Positions 25,603 to 34,610 are shown, counted from the first letter of the stretch. The stretch is DNA of 64,000 nucleotides from JAFGVL01 sp963662245 (GCA_963662245.2 CAXXVQ010000008.1:372001-436000), one strand, 5' to 3'. A program made the numbers and translations. Notes: a model not told the origin generated them from the letters alone.

Positions 25603-26523
25603 TTACTGTTCAATATTGTTTGCTTTTATTGCAATTCTTGACTTGATAAAAAAGAAACCTACGATAATAAATGTACATACAGGAGATAGCCATTCAGGAA
25701 TGTGCATCCCAAAACCATCAGCCATCATTATGGTTCCCAGTATTAAAATAGAGTACATGGCTCCATTTTTTAAGAACTGGTATTTCTTGATTTGATTAAC
25801 TCCTTTGATAGTTATTTCACGCACAACTAAAGCTCCAATTCCATTGCCAATAAGGATGATAGGAATAGATAGTGTAAAAGCAAAGGCTCCTAAAACACCA
25901 TCAATGGAGAAGGTCATATCGATGATCTCTAAATATAGAATTTTGGAAATGTCAGACATGGCACTTGAGCCAGAAAGGAGTTTTGCTTCTTGTGCTTCTG
26001 CATTTTGCTTAAAGCCATGAGTGATGAAAAATGCCGTTGATCCAATTACTGCTGAGAATGCAAGCATAGTATCAATTTTCATTGTATACCAAACAATAGT
26101 TGCCAGCATTATGGATGCAATAGCATAAAACCAAACTCCCAGTTTAGCAGCATGTCTTTCTATGTGCAAACCGTAACTTTTATCTTCCAAGAAGAACCAA
26201 TGAAGGAACAGAAGAACCAGAAATACACCACCTCCCATAAATAGGATAGGGGCTGTGCCCTCAATGGTTTGAGCCACAACAGGGTCATTCATTGATTTGA
26301 ATACTTGCCAGATAGTGAAGTGCGGATTTAATACCCATATGATTGCTAATGGAAGAACTCCTCTCACTATGAAAACAGCAAAAATAATTCCGTAGAATAA
26401 GAACCATCTACGAGCCTTTTTGCTCATGGTTGTTAAGACATCTGCATTGATAATTGCATTGTCAATACTGCATATGACTTCGAATAAACAAAGTCCAAGT
26501 ACAGTTAGAATAATGGTTAACAT
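25603..26523 (-). CDS. TerC-like DUF475 integral membrane protein
   Basis: A 306-residue inner-membrane protein with about eight hydrophobic segments. Acidic intramembrane motifs FEVICSIDNAIINADVL near the N-terminus and ILYLEIIDMTFSIDGVLGAFAF after the middle repeat the (E)xxxSxDN/DG signature of TerC/Alx-type proteins. TerC relatives export Mn2+ or protect metalloenzymes; direct evidence for DUF475 is lacking. It begins 1 base after the stop of the ferritin/VIT1 fusion, so the two form an operon, and a divalent-metal role is likely by association. Confidence 0.82.
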   Translation of the reverse strand: MLTIILTVLGLCLFEVICSIDNAIINADVLTTMSKKARRWFLFYGIIFAVFIVRGVLPLAIIWVLNPHFTIWQVFKSMNDPVVAQTIEGTAPILFMGGGVFLVLLFLHWFFLEDKSYGLHIERHAAKLGVWFYAIASIMLATIVWYTMKIDTMLAFSAVIGSTAFFITHGFKQNAEAQEAKLLSGSSAMSDISKILYLEIIDMTFSIDGVLGAFAFTLSIPIILIGNGIGALVVREITIKGVNQIKKYQFLKNGAMYSILILGTIMMADGFGMHIPEWLSPVCTFIIVGFFFIKSRIAIKANNIEQ

Positions 26524-26524
26524 A

Positions 26525-27388
26525 TTATACTTCTATTCCTGTGAATTCTTTTAGTAAGTATCCAATACCAAAACTGATTCCTGCAACTGTAATGCTTAAT
26601 AATGCCATTTCAAGGAAACGACTTTTGAAGCTTTCATCTTTTACCACTGAATAGTAATAGTTGAATATTGCAATGATTGCAACAGCTGATGCTAAAGTGA
26701 TTCCTAGCGATAAGAATAAATTTGAGCAGATTAGGAATGGTAAAATTAGAATTACTACTGTGATTAAATACGCAATACCAGTGTAGATAGATGCTTTTAA
26801 AGCGTGTTTGCTGCCTTCTTCCATGCGAGTTGAAAGATATTCAGATGAACCCATAGATAACGCAGCTGCTATTCCTGTAATACTTCCAGTTAGAGCAACT
26901 AGTTTTGGATCTTGAAGAGCCAATGTGAAACCAGCTAGAGCCCCTGTGAGTTCTACTAAGGCATCATTTAACCCAAGAACAATTGAACCCATATAGTCAA
27001 GCTTTTCTTCCTTAATCATAGCTATTAAAGCTTGCTCGTGTGCATCTTCTTCTTCAGCAATTTGCTTGATTTCAGGTAAATGGTTGTACTCCGCATATTT
27101 GTTTTGAGCTTTACTTTCACCATTTTCCATTAGCTTAATGCCAAAGGTTACTCCGAAGATACGAGCAATTAGAAAGAAAAACCAAATCTTACATTTCTTT
27201 GGTTTTGGGTTTTGATTTGTGTAATGGTGCAATAGTTGGTAATGGCGATATTCATCAGCCGAGATTTGCTCCAACACTTTCCTGTTTTCAGGATCTTTCT
27301 CAATAGAAGCTAGTTTCTTATAAACTACGCTTTCTGTAATCTCGTTTTGTTGAAATTTTGCAATTTGCGCAATTGATTGTGCATCCAT
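26525..27388 (-). CDS. Ferritin-like / VIT1 (CCC1) membrane fusion protein, MbfA-like
   Basis: About 287 residues from ATG 27388 (MDAQSIAQIAKFQQNEITES); an upstream in-frame TTG is ignored. The first 130 residues are a rubrerythrin/ferritin-like helical domain with di-iron-type ligands (Glu in NEITESVVYKKLA, SADEYRHYQLL and EEEDAHEQALIAM). The rest is a five-helix VIT1/CCC1 domain (VLGLNDALVELTGALAGFTLAL, GSSEYLSTRMEEG). In MbfA-type proteins this arrangement exports Fe2+ or Mn2+ and the ferritin part senses or oxidises iron. Partner of the DUF475 gene one base downstream. Confidence 0.88.
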   Translation of the reverse strand: MDAQSIAQIAKFQQNEITESVVYKKLASIEKDPENRKVLEQISADEYRHYQLLHHYTNQNPKPKKCKIWFFFLIARIFGVTFGIKLMENGESKAQNKYAEYNHLPEIKQIAEEEDAHEQALIAMIKEEKLDYMGSIVLGLNDALVELTGALAGFTLALQDPKLVALTGSITGIAAALSMGSSEYLSTRMEEGSKHALKASIYTGIAYLITVVILILPFLICSNLFLSLGITLASAVAIIAIFNYYYSVVKDESFKSRFLEMALLSITVAGISFGIGYLLKEFTGIEV

Positions 27389-27420
27389 TTTGTTTATTGT
27401 TTTATTGTTCAATTGTTTTG

Positions 27421-27561
27421 TTGACTTCGGCTACGCTCAGTCAACGGCTGGTTGTATTTTACATTTTACTCACTCGTTGACTGAGCGTAGTCGAAGTCAA
27501 GATGTAATAGTCGAAACTCAGTAGCTGAGCGACTTGCATTGAGCGAAGTCGAAATGAGTCG
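27421..27561. repeat. Intergenic palindromic repeat cluster (TGAGCGNAGTCGAA type)
   Basis: A 26-base inverted repeat (27421-27446 with 27475-27500; 25 of 26 match; core TGACTGAGCGTAGTCGAAGT) with a 28-base loop is followed by further copies of the word in shorter forms: GTCGAAACTCAGTAGCTGAGCG, TTGAGCGAAGTCGAAATGAG and GTCGAAAC. The word resembles dispersed REP-like repeats of many Bacteroidota. It may also end argS transcription. Confidence 0.75.
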
Positions 27562-27564
27562 AAA

Positions 27565-29355
27565 CTACATTCTTTCCGGAACATCAATTCCCAATAATCC
27601 CATACCTGTTTTGATAACTTTTGCAGTATTTGCAGATAAGATCAGACGCATGTTTTTTACTGCTTCGTTTTCTTCTTTTAATATTGAGAAGTCATGGTAG
27701 AATTGGTTATATTCTTTTACTAACTCGTATACATAATTTGCAATTACAGATGGGCTATATTCTTTTCCTGCAGCTTCTACGATGTTTGGGAATTCTGCAA
27801 TTAATTGAATCAAACCGGTTTCTTTCTCGCTTAATTCACAAGCTGTATCTGTAGTTGTAATCTTAATGCCTTGTTCTGCTGCTTTACGAAGTACAGACTT
27901 AATACGAGCGTGTGTGTATTGAATAAATGGACCTGTGTTCCCGTTAAAGTCGATAGACTCTTTAGGATTGAAGGTCATGTTCTTGCGAGGGTCAACTTTA
28001 AGGATAAAGTATTTCAACGCTCCAAGACCAACCATGCGAGCAATGTTTCCAGCTTCTTCAGGAGTGCAGCCTTCAAGTTTGCCTAGCTCTTCGGAAGTTT
28101 CACGAGCTGTGCCCACCATTTCGTCCACTAAGTCATCTGCATCAACTACAGTTCCTTCACGGCTTTTCATTTTACCTTCAGGTAGTTCCACCATTCCGTA
28201 AGAGAAATGCACAAGGTCTTTACCCCATTTGAATCCTAATTTATCCAAAATGATTGAAAGTACTTGGAAGTGGTAGTTTTGCTCATTTCCAACTACATAT
28301 ACCATTTTATCGATAGGGTAGTTGTCGTAACGCAATTTTGCAGTGCCGATGTCTTGAGTCATGTAAACTGATGTTCCATCAGCACGCAATAATAGTTTCT
28401 CGTCCAGCCCTTCAGTAGTAAGGTCAGCCCAAACAGAGCCATCTTCACGCTTGTAAAGAACGCCTTTAGCTAAGCCTTCTTCCACTTTCTCTTTTCCAAG
28501 AAGATAAGTTTCAGATTCGTAGTAAATGCAGTCGAAGTTTACACCCAGTTTTTTATATGTTTCATCAAAACCTTTGTAAACCCATCCGTTCATGGTGCTC
28601 CAAAGCTCGTACACTTCTGTGTCGCCAGCTTCCCATTTACGAAGCATCTCTTGAGCTTCAATCATTAATGGTGCATTCTTTTTAGCATCGTCTTCACTTT
28701 GCCCTTGCTCCATTAAAGTTTTGATTTCAGCTTTATATTCTTTGTCGAACACCACATAGTATTTACCCACTAAGTGGTCACCTTTCATGCCTGAGCTTTC
28801 CGGAGTTTCACCTTTGCCATATTTCTGCCAAGCCAACATTGATTTGCAGATGTGAATGCCGCGGTCGTTTACGATGTTCGTTTTTACCACATTGTATCCG
28901 TTAGCTTTCATAATTTCGCTTAAGCTAAAACCAAGTAGGTTGTTGCGGATATGTCCTAAGTGAAGCGGTTTGTTTGTGTTAGGCGATGAATATTCAATCA
29001 TTACCATTTCTGAATTTTCGTCGGCAGTTTTTGTTCCGAACTCAGTTTGAGATTGTATATCGTTTAATAAATCAATCCAATATGAACTAGCGATAGAAAG
29101 ATTTAAGAATCCTTTGATAACATTGAACTTGCTAATAATTGGTTCATGTTGTTGTAAGTATTGTCCAATTTCTTCTCCGGCTTGTTCCGGTGATTTGCGA
29201 GCTGCCTTCACAAATGGAAAAACAACTAAAGTGATGTCACCTTCAAACTCCTTTTTTGTTTTTTGAAATTGTACTTGAGACTCTTGTACTTCTACTTGAT
29301 ATAAATTTTGAATAGCATTGATAACTATTCCTGTTAGTTTTTGTTCAATATTCAT
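27565..29355 (-). CDS. argS: Arginyl-tRNA synthetase
   Basis: Class I aminoacyl-tRNA synthetase charging tRNA-Arg. Start chosen at ATG 29355 (MNIEQKLTGIVINAIQNLYQ) to match the family N-terminus, giving 596 residues; ATG at 29373 would add six. The Add-1 domain comes first, then the HIGH-type motif in SSPNTNKPLHLGHIRNNLLG, the Rossmann domain, and GKMKSREGTVVDADDLVDE, the usual Bacteroidota variant of the KMSKS loop. The DALR anticodon-binding domain closes with GMGLLGIDVPERM. It is single; a -7 element TATCTTTG lies at 29396-29389 on the minus strand. Confidence 0.96.
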   Translation of the reverse strand: MNIEQKLTGIVINAIQNLYQVEVQESQVQFQKTKKEFEGDITLVVFPFVKAARKSPEQAGEEIGQYLQQHEPIISKFNVIKGFLNLSIASSYWIDLLNDIQSQTEFGTKTADENSEMVMIEYSSPNTNKPLHLGHIRNNLLGFSLSEIMKANGYNVVKTNIVNDRGIHICKSMLAWQKYGKGETPESSGMKGDHLVGKYYVVFDKEYKAEIKTLMEQGQSEDDAKKNAPLMIEAQEMLRKWEAGDTEVYELWSTMNGWVYKGFDETYKKLGVNFDCIYYESETYLLGKEKVEEGLAKGVLYKREDGSVWADLTTEGLDEKLLLRADGTSVYMTQDIGTAKLRYDNYPIDKMVYVVGNEQNYHFQVLSIILDKLGFKWGKDLVHFSYGMVELPEGKMKSREGTVVDADDLVDEMVGTARETSEELGKLEGCTPEEAGNIARMVGLGALKYFILKVDPRKNMTFNPKESIDFNGNTGPFIQYTHARIKSVLRKAAEQGIKITTTDTACELSEKETGLIQLIAEFPNIVEAAGKEYSPSVIANYVYELVKEYNQFYHDFSILKEENEAVKNMRLILSANTAKVIKTGMGLLGIDVPERM

Positions 29356-29388
29356 TTTATCTGATTCTATCATAATATTTTGGAGCGA

Positions 29389-29396
29389 CAAAGATA
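29389..29396 (-). promoter_or_regulatory. -7 element of the argS promoter
   Basis: TATCTTTG on the minus strand, 34 bases upstream of the chosen ATG. A TTG about 15 bases further upstream is closer than ideal, so only the -7 element is claimed. Confidence 0.45.
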
Positions 29397-29553
29397 GAAA
29401 AAATGGTGGGACAATTTGGGCTTGAAAATGGATTTGTAATGCTGTTTTTTAAGAATTAATGCAAACTTTAGCCCTTCATTTTTAAAAAATAAACTTATTT
29501 TTGTTAGCAACATCTAATACAAGTTTTATTGATTAATTAAAGGATTAGCGTTT

Positions 29554-30432
29554 ATGAAGGCACAGGGAAGAATTATTCTTTTGATTACATTTCTTTTTTC
29601 AGCATTAGTTTCTCAGGCTCAATTGTTTGACAAATTAATGAATAAGGATAAAAAAGAGAAAGTAGAAAAAAAGGAAGCAGTTGTTACAGAGGAAAAAAGC
29701 GATGAAGCTTCAAAATTTAGTTTGTTGAAAAAGAAAGATGAAGAAGAAGTTCTTGACAAAAGACATTTTACCTATAAAAATTATACGCTAAATACTGATG
29801 TTACCAAGGATTATCTTGACTCATGTGTGACTAAAAGTAACACGAAGGTAATTACTGATATGCAGTATTATGAGCAAGGTGAGGATATGCGTTTTAAGGA
29901 AAATAATGATGTGTCAGTTACTCTTCGCTTTTTAGATGATACAGAGCGTTTGATAGGGATTTATGTAGAAGATATTGATGATATTGCTTATGTGAATCAG
30001 TTGCAACAGCTTGTGTTGAAACAAATGGGTGAGCCAACCATGGGTTTTGAGGTAATGAAAAATTATGATGGCACTTCCAATAATCTTTGGACAGATTATT
30101 CAACTTATGAATACATGTTTCGTTATGTGATTGGCACTAATGTATATGACTTTCAGGTTACACAATATGGTGCTAAAATGAAGAATGGGAAGGTGGTGCA
30201 TCCCTATAATTTTGCTGCTACTGTAAATAAGAAATCAGAGGTGGCGCTTAAAATGGCTGAAAATTTAGGTGCTGATGAGCCAATATATGATGAAAACGGA
30301 AAACCAAAAGAGGAGAAAAAGAAGAAAGAGATGTCTGATGATGAAAAGATAAAAGAGAATTTTTACCCTCAAGTTGGCGTGCAGCAGTTTGGTGATTACA
30401 CTATGGAACTAAAAATGCTAAGAAAATGGTAG
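29554..30432 (+). CDS. Exported protein of unknown function
   Basis: I do not recognise this 292-residue protein. It has a clear signal peptide (MKAQGRIILLITFLFSALVS, cleavage near QAQ), then a Lys/Glu-rich stretch (about 25-70), then a folded-looking region rich in Tyr and Asp (about 75-235), and another charged patch (ENGKPKEEKKKKEMSDDEK) before the end FGDYTMELKMLRKW. No catalytic motif is visible. It is monocistronic, with a TATTTTTG -7-like element at 29496-29503 and a strong terminator. A secreted/periplasmic location in a Bacteroidota is all that can be said. It shares only a general layout with the exported protein at 43288-43896. Confidence 0.75.
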   Translation: MKAQGRIILLITFLFSALVSQAQLFDKLMNKDKKEKVEKKEAVVTEEKSDEASKFSLLKKKDEEEVLDKRHFTYKNYTLNTDVTKDYLDSCVTKSNTKVITDMQYYEQGEDMRFKENNDVSVTLRFLDDTERLIGIYVEDIDDIAYVNQLQQLVLKQMGEPTMGFEVMKNYDGTSNNLWTDYSTYEYMFRYVIGTNVYDFQVTQYGAKMKNGKVVHPYNFAATVNKKSEVALKMAENLGADEPIYDENGKPKEEKKKKEMSDDEKIKENFYPQVGVQQFGDYTMELKMLRKW

Positions 30433-30448
30433 TTTTAAGATAAAACGA

Positions 30449-30487
30449 TGAAAAATCCCAGCAGTTTTTACTGCTGGGATTTTTTGT
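30449..30487 (+). terminator. Terminator after the exported protein gene
   Basis: AAAAATCCCAGCAG / CTGCTGGGATTTTT stem, a six-base T-rich loop and a T run. Confidence 0.9.
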
Positions 30488-30498
30488 GTTTTGTAATG

Positions 30499-30619
30499 AC
30501 CTCCCCCTAGCCCCCTCCGTGTAGAGGGGGAACTAAGAACTGTCTGTATCAAAACTTGTTGTTTAGGGGAGGTCTTTTCCCGTTAGATAGTAAGCCCCTT
30601 TAGGGGTTTGGGGTGGTAG
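30499..30619. repeat. GC-rich palindromic intergenic element (CTCCCCCTAGCCCCCTCC type)
   Basis: A 120-base island of C-runs and G-runs in AT-rich DNA. GACCTCCCC (30499-30507) is repeated inverted as GGGGAGGTC (30566-30574); CCCTCC-GTGTA-GAGGG forms a hairpin next to it; AAGCCCCTTTAGGGGTTTGGGG follows. The two ends (ACCTCCCCCTAGCCCC and GGGGTTTGGGGTGGT) are imperfect inverted repeats. No ORF. It looks like a MITE or REP-type element. Confidence 0.7.
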
Positions 30620-30625
30620 CATAAA

Positions 30626-30653
30626 ATAGGCTGCCCAAAAATGAGCAGCCTTT
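30626..30653 (-). terminator. Terminator of the yqeY-type gene
   Basis: On the minus strand AGGCTGCTC, a short loop, GGGCAGCCT and then TATTTTAT. A moderate stem with a weak T tract, 20 bases past the stop codon. Confidence 0.6.
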
Positions 30654-30672
30654 CTGTATTTCTAGCAAGTAT

Positions 30673-31122
30673 CTATTTGCTTAATAAGTCTTTTACTTTT
30701 GCCGAGATTAGTCTTCCTTCTGCCTTGCCAGCAAGTTGTTTTGAAGCAACACCCATGACTTTACCCATATCTTGTGGTCCTGCAGCACCAACTTCTGAAA
30801 TGATTGCCGATAAAGCAGCCTCAAGTTCTGCTTCGCTCATTTGAGCAGGTAAATATTTTTCAATAACTGTTACTTGTGCTAATTCATCATCAGCTAAGTC
30901 TTGGCGGTTTTGGTCGATGTAGATTTGAGCTGCATCTTTGCGTTGTTTTACCATTTTTTGCATGATCTTAATTGCCATGTCATCATTGAAGTTTTCTCCA
31001 TCTTTAGAAGTTTTTGCTTCTAAGAATTCTTTTTTCATTCCACGCAAAGCTTCTAGAGCTACTTTGTCTTTTGCGAGCATCGCTTGTTTAATGTCACCGC
31101 TTACTTGGTCAAATAAATCCAT
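30673..31122 (-). CDS. GatB/YqeY domain protein
   Basis: A 149-residue cytosolic protein of the YqeY family: MDLFDQVSGDIKQAMLAKDK at the start, ALRGMKKEFLEAKTSK, a helical N-terminal part, and the GatB-tail-like C-terminal domain (YLPAQMSEAELEAALSAII, MGKVMGVASKQLAGKAEGR). The C-terminal part resembles the tRNA-binding tail of GatB, so a role around tRNA is assumed, but the function is unproven. In many Bacteroidota this gene follows ftsZ; here it is over 30 kb away from it. Confidence 0.9.
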   Translation of the reverse strand: MDLFDQVSGDIKQAMLAKDKVALEALRGMKKEFLEAKTSKDGENFNDDMAIKIMQKMVKQRKDAAQIYIDQNRQDLADDELAQVTVIEKYLPAQMSEAELEAALSAIISEVGAAGPQDMGKVMGVASKQLAGKAEGRLISAKVKDLLSK

Positions 31123-31162
31123 ATTTTTTATAATTAATAGTTATTAATGAACAATTAAAAAT

Positions 31163-32737
31163 TTATCCTTCTGAACAAAATAGAAGGGCTATTTTTTCTG
31201 CGCAATTTTCTCCATCCATGGCGGATGAGGTAATTCCTCCTGCATATCCTGCTCCTTCACCACAAGGATAGAGTCCTTTTATTTCTATATGTTCTAATGT
31301 TTCTTTGTCTCGTGGAATGCGCACCGGTGATGATGAACGACTTTCTACGCCTACTACTACGGCTTCGTTTGTTAGGTATCCTTTCATTTTTCGTCCAAAG
31401 TGTTTGAAGCCTTCACGCAATCTATTTCCAATCATATCCGGTAGCCAAAAGTGAATAGGCGATGAAATGATTCCTGGTAAATAAGAACAATCCGGTAGAG
31501 AAGGAGATAGCGTTCCTTTAACGAAGTCTGCTAATCTTTGTGCCGGAGCCATTTGGTTTTGACCGCCACCACTATTATTGAATGCTAGCTGTTCTACATA
31601 TTCTTGAAAGCGAAGTCCGGCTAATGCACCGTATTGTTGCCATTCCTGACCTAAATCTTCAGGGCGGATTTCTACCAAAATACCTGAGTTAGCAAAAGGT
31701 GAGTTGCGTTTTGAAGCAGACATCCCATTTACTACAGTTTCATTTTTATCTGTTGAAGCCGGAACAATATGACCACCAGGACACATGCAAAATGAGTATA
31801 CGCCTCTGTCATCTACTTGCGTTACAAGATTGTAGGCAGCTGCAGGAAGGAATTCTCCACGCTCATTACAATGGTACTGGATGCTGTCAATCAAACCTTG
31901 TGGGTGTTCAACACGAACTCCCATGGCAAAACCTTTAGCTTCAAGTTTAATCCCTTTCTCGTTAAGAAGTTCGTACATGTCTCTAGCTGAATGTCCTGTC
32001 GCCAATATTACAGCTTCGGCATTTATCGTAGTGCTATCAGCAAGGCTAACGCCTTTAATCGCATTATCTTCAAGAATGAAGTCAGTGACTTTTGAGTCAA
32101 AATGAACTTCACCACCCGAATTTAAAATCGTGTTACGGATGTTTTGAATGACAATGGGTAATTGGTCTGTTCCAATATGAGGGTGAGCTTCATATAGTAC
32201 TTCATCTTGAGCTCCATGAAAATGAAAGATATCTAATATGCGTTGGATATTTCCTTTCTTTTTTGAGCGTGTATATAGTTTTCCGTCAGAGAATGTTCCT
32301 GCACCTCCCTCTCCAAAGCAATAATTGCTTTCAGGATTTAGGGTTTCGTTGCGGTTAAGGTTAGCAATGTCTTTTTTGCGTTCGCTTACATCTTTACCTC
32401 TTTCTAGCACAATAGGTCTAAGGTCAAGTTCAATTAAGCGTAAGGCAGCAAATAATCCTGCCGGGCCAGCACCAACTACTATTACTGGTTTCTTGGCAGA
32501 TACATCGTGGTATTTAAAATAGTCCGGTTTATTTATTGACGGAGTTTCATCTACAAATACACGAACGCTAAGGTTGACTTTTGGAAATCGGCTACGAGCG
32601 TCAATGTTTTTGCGCTCAATAAGAATCCCTTTAATTTGTTTGGGAGCAATATTTAGTTTCCCGGCAGCAATGACTTTTAGTTTGTCTGTCATTGCAGCTT
32701 GTTCGGGAGTTACTATTAGTTGAAGTGTATGTTGCAT
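31163..32737 (-). CDS. FAD-dependent oxidoreductase of uncharacterised family
   Basis: A 524-residue cytosolic flavoprotein. Start set at ATG 32737 (MQHTLQLIVTPEQAAMTDKL); an in-frame upstream ATG adds seven residues. An N-terminal alpha/beta domain of about 80 residues precedes the FAD-binding Rossmann fold (VIVVGAGPAGLFAALRLIEL, then ...VLERG). GEGGAGTFSDGKLYTR, ATGHSARDMYELL and the end GLYPCGEGAGYAGGITSSAM are conserved in a broad bacterial family often annotated as FAD-dependent dehydrogenase. Substrate unknown. The DUF349 gene lies upstream on the same strand, but a terminator separates them. Confidence 0.86.
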   Translation of the reverse strand: MQHTLQLIVTPEQAAMTDKLKVIAAGKLNIAPKQIKGILIERKNIDARSRFPKVNLSVRVFVDETPSINKPDYFKYHDVSAKKPVIVVGAGPAGLFAALRLIELDLRPIVLERGKDVSERKKDIANLNRNETLNPESNYCFGEGGAGTFSDGKLYTRSKKKGNIQRILDIFHFHGAQDEVLYEAHPHIGTDQLPIVIQNIRNTILNSGGEVHFDSKVTDFILEDNAIKGVSLADSTTINAEAVILATGHSARDMYELLNEKGIKLEAKGFAMGVRVEHPQGLIDSIQYHCNERGEFLPAAAYNLVTQVDDRGVYSFCMCPGGHIVPASTDKNETVVNGMSASKRNSPFANSGILVEIRPEDLGQEWQQYGALAGLRFQEYVEQLAFNNSGGGQNQMAPAQRLADFVKGTLSPSLPDCSYLPGIISSPIHFWLPDMIGNRLREGFKHFGRKMKGYLTNEAVVVGVESRSSSPVRIPRDKETLEHIEIKGLYPCGEGAGYAGGITSSAMDGENCAEKIALLFCSEG

Positions 32738-32746
32738 GTTTGCTGT

Positions 32747-32791
32747 AAAAAGCAACAACCCTCTAAAAGAAGAGGGCTGCTGAGTATAAAT
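32747..32791 (-). terminator. Terminator of the DUF349 gene
   Basis: On the minus strand CAGCAGCCCTCT, loop TCTTTT, AGAGGGTTGTTGC (with G-U pairs) and then T5. It lies just upstream of the FAD oxidoreductase start. Confidence 0.7.
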
Positions 32792-32804
32792 GATTCGTTA
32801 AGAT

Positions 32805-34610
32805 TTAGCCTAATTGAGCTTCTAATAATTGAATTTTTTTCAACAAAAGCTCTTTGTCATCTTTCAGCTTTTTGATGTTGCGTTCCATTTCCACAATCAT
32901 AGGGTTTGGTTTCTTTGAGTTTGAGGTGCTAAAGAAGCCCATGTTGTTTTCACAAGTTATGATTTCATGGTTAAGGCGGTCAAACTGTTTGCGAAGTTTT
33001 TCACGCTCGCGGAACAGTTTGTTTTTGTCTTTTCCTACCATGCTTTCAATGCTTACTGTGAATGCGTCAATATGGCGATTGTGTGCATCAACATTCAATT
33101 CATCAAATTGTTTGTCGCAAGCTGTATGAAAGCGTTTGTATATTTTATCTTTATCCTTAAATGGTACATGACCAATTTCGTTAAACTGTGAGATTAACTC
33201 TTTAAGAACTGAAACATCCTTTGAAAGATCTTCCAATAAATGGAAGTTTTCAATTTTTTCGATAATTTCCTTTTTCTTTTCTAAGTTTTCTTTTTCTTCT
33301 TCTTTTTGAGAAGCAAAAACTTTTTCTTTTTGTTCGAAGAAGTAATCGCAAGCAGCAATAAATTCTTTCCAAACGGCATCCGAATGTCTGCGAGGAACAC
33401 TGCCAATCGTTTTCCATTCTTTTTGAATCTCAACTAGCTTTTTAGTTGTGTTTCTCCAGTCGGTGCTATCTTTTAGTTTTTCAGCTTTTTCAACTAAAGC
33501 CTTTTTCTTGTCCAAATTTGCTTGCTGTTCTTCTTTTATTTCTTTGTAGAACTCGCTTTTGTTTGCAAAGAAAACATCACAAGCTTTGCGATAACGCTCA
33601 TATACCTTCACATTCATTTTACGAGATGCAAAACCTATCGTTTTCCATTTTTGTTGTAGCTGGATAATTTCTTCGGTTTTCTTTTCCCAGTCTTTAAATG
33701 TGCTTATTTGGCTGTAATCAATGGCTTCTAATTCTTCGCAAAGAGCAGTCTTAAGTTGAAGGTTTTCTTCTTCTTTTTCTTTGATAGTCTCAAAATGGGC
33801 TTGATGTTTTTTGTTGATTGTGCTCGATGCTTCTTTGAATCTTTGCCAAAGTGTTTCTCGCAATTCGCGCGCTACCGGACCAATGTGAGCCCATTCTTCA
33901 TGTAGTTTTTGAAGTGAGTGGAATGCCGAAACTACATCGTCTTCATTTTCTAGTTTTTCAGCTGCTTCACAAAGTGCAGTTTTAAGTTCTAAGTTTTTCT
34001 TGAAGTCGTAGTCACGAAGTTCATTGTTGATTTTCAATAAATCATAGAAATTTTCAACATATAAGTTGTATGTTTTAAATATGTCAGTGACATGAGTTGC
34101 GGGAACTTGTCCAGCTTCACGCCAGTCTTGTTGCAGTTGTTTGAATTCAGCAACATGTTCGTGTACAGTATCCGGACTGTCAATAAATACTTTTATTTTT
34201 TTAATAATAGCTTCCCTTTTTTGTAGATTTTGGCTTTTTTCAGCTTCTAGTTCTGCATTTTGTTTAGCTCTTATTTCTTTGTAGTCGTTAAGTAAAGCTT
34301 TGAACTCGATCTCATATTCATTTTCTGCTTCATTTTCCACTTGGTCGTCATCATCTGCATTTGCTCTATCATCAGCTTCTTGTTTTAGCTTTTTGTAGAA
34401 AGTTTGTTTAATCTGATCCACATCAGTTTTGATGTTTTCTGTTTCAGCTTTTTCTACAAGTTCGCGTAGTTGTTCAACGAAATCGGCTAGGCTTTGTTGA
34501 TTTGTTTCCGATACTGTTTCTTTAGTACTAATAGAGTTTTCTGTGTTTGAAACTACTTCGTTATCTAATAGTTCTTCTGCAGAGACCTTGTTTGTGTCAA
34601 GTGGGTTCAT
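32805..34610 (-). CDS. DUF349 repeat protein, coiled-coil rich
   Basis: A 601-residue, highly charged, helical protein from ATG 34610 (MNPLDTNKVSAEELL). After an acidic 100-residue N-terminus there are five DUF349 repeats of about 70-75 residues (approximately 130-200, 205-275, 285-358, 367-437, 445-510), each with a core like LQQKWKTIGFASRK...RYRKACDVFF or IQKEWKTIGSVPRR...EFIAACDYFF. The C-terminus (about 530-601) is a Lys/Glu/Leu coiled coil. No signal peptide. The function of DUF349 proteins is unknown to me. A TATTTTTG -7-like element lies at 34656-34649. Confidence 0.88.
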   Translation of the reverse strand: MNPLDTNKVSAEELLDNEVVSNTENSISTKETVSETNQQSLADFVEQLRELVEKAETENIKTDVDQIKQTFYKKLKQEADDRANADDDDQVENEAENEYEIEFKALLNDYKEIRAKQNAELEAEKSQNLQKREAIIKKIKVFIDSPDTVHEHVAEFKQLQQDWREAGQVPATHVTDIFKTYNLYVENFYDLLKINNELRDYDFKKNLELKTALCEAAEKLENEDDVVSAFHSLQKLHEEWAHIGPVARELRETLWQRFKEASSTINKKHQAHFETIKEKEEENLQLKTALCEELEAIDYSQISTFKDWEKKTEEIIQLQQKWKTIGFASRKMNVKVYERYRKACDVFFANKSEFYKEIKEEQQANLDKKKALVEKAEKLKDSTDWRNTTKKLVEIQKEWKTIGSVPRRHSDAVWKEFIAACDYFFEQKEKVFASQKEEEKENLEKKKEIIEKIENFHLLEDLSKDVSVLKELISQFNEIGHVPFKDKDKIYKRFHTACDKQFDELNVDAHNRHIDAFTVSIESMVGKDKNKLFREREKLRKQFDRLNHEIITCENNMGFFSTSNSKKPNPMIVEMERNIKKLKDDKELLLKKIQLLEAQLG

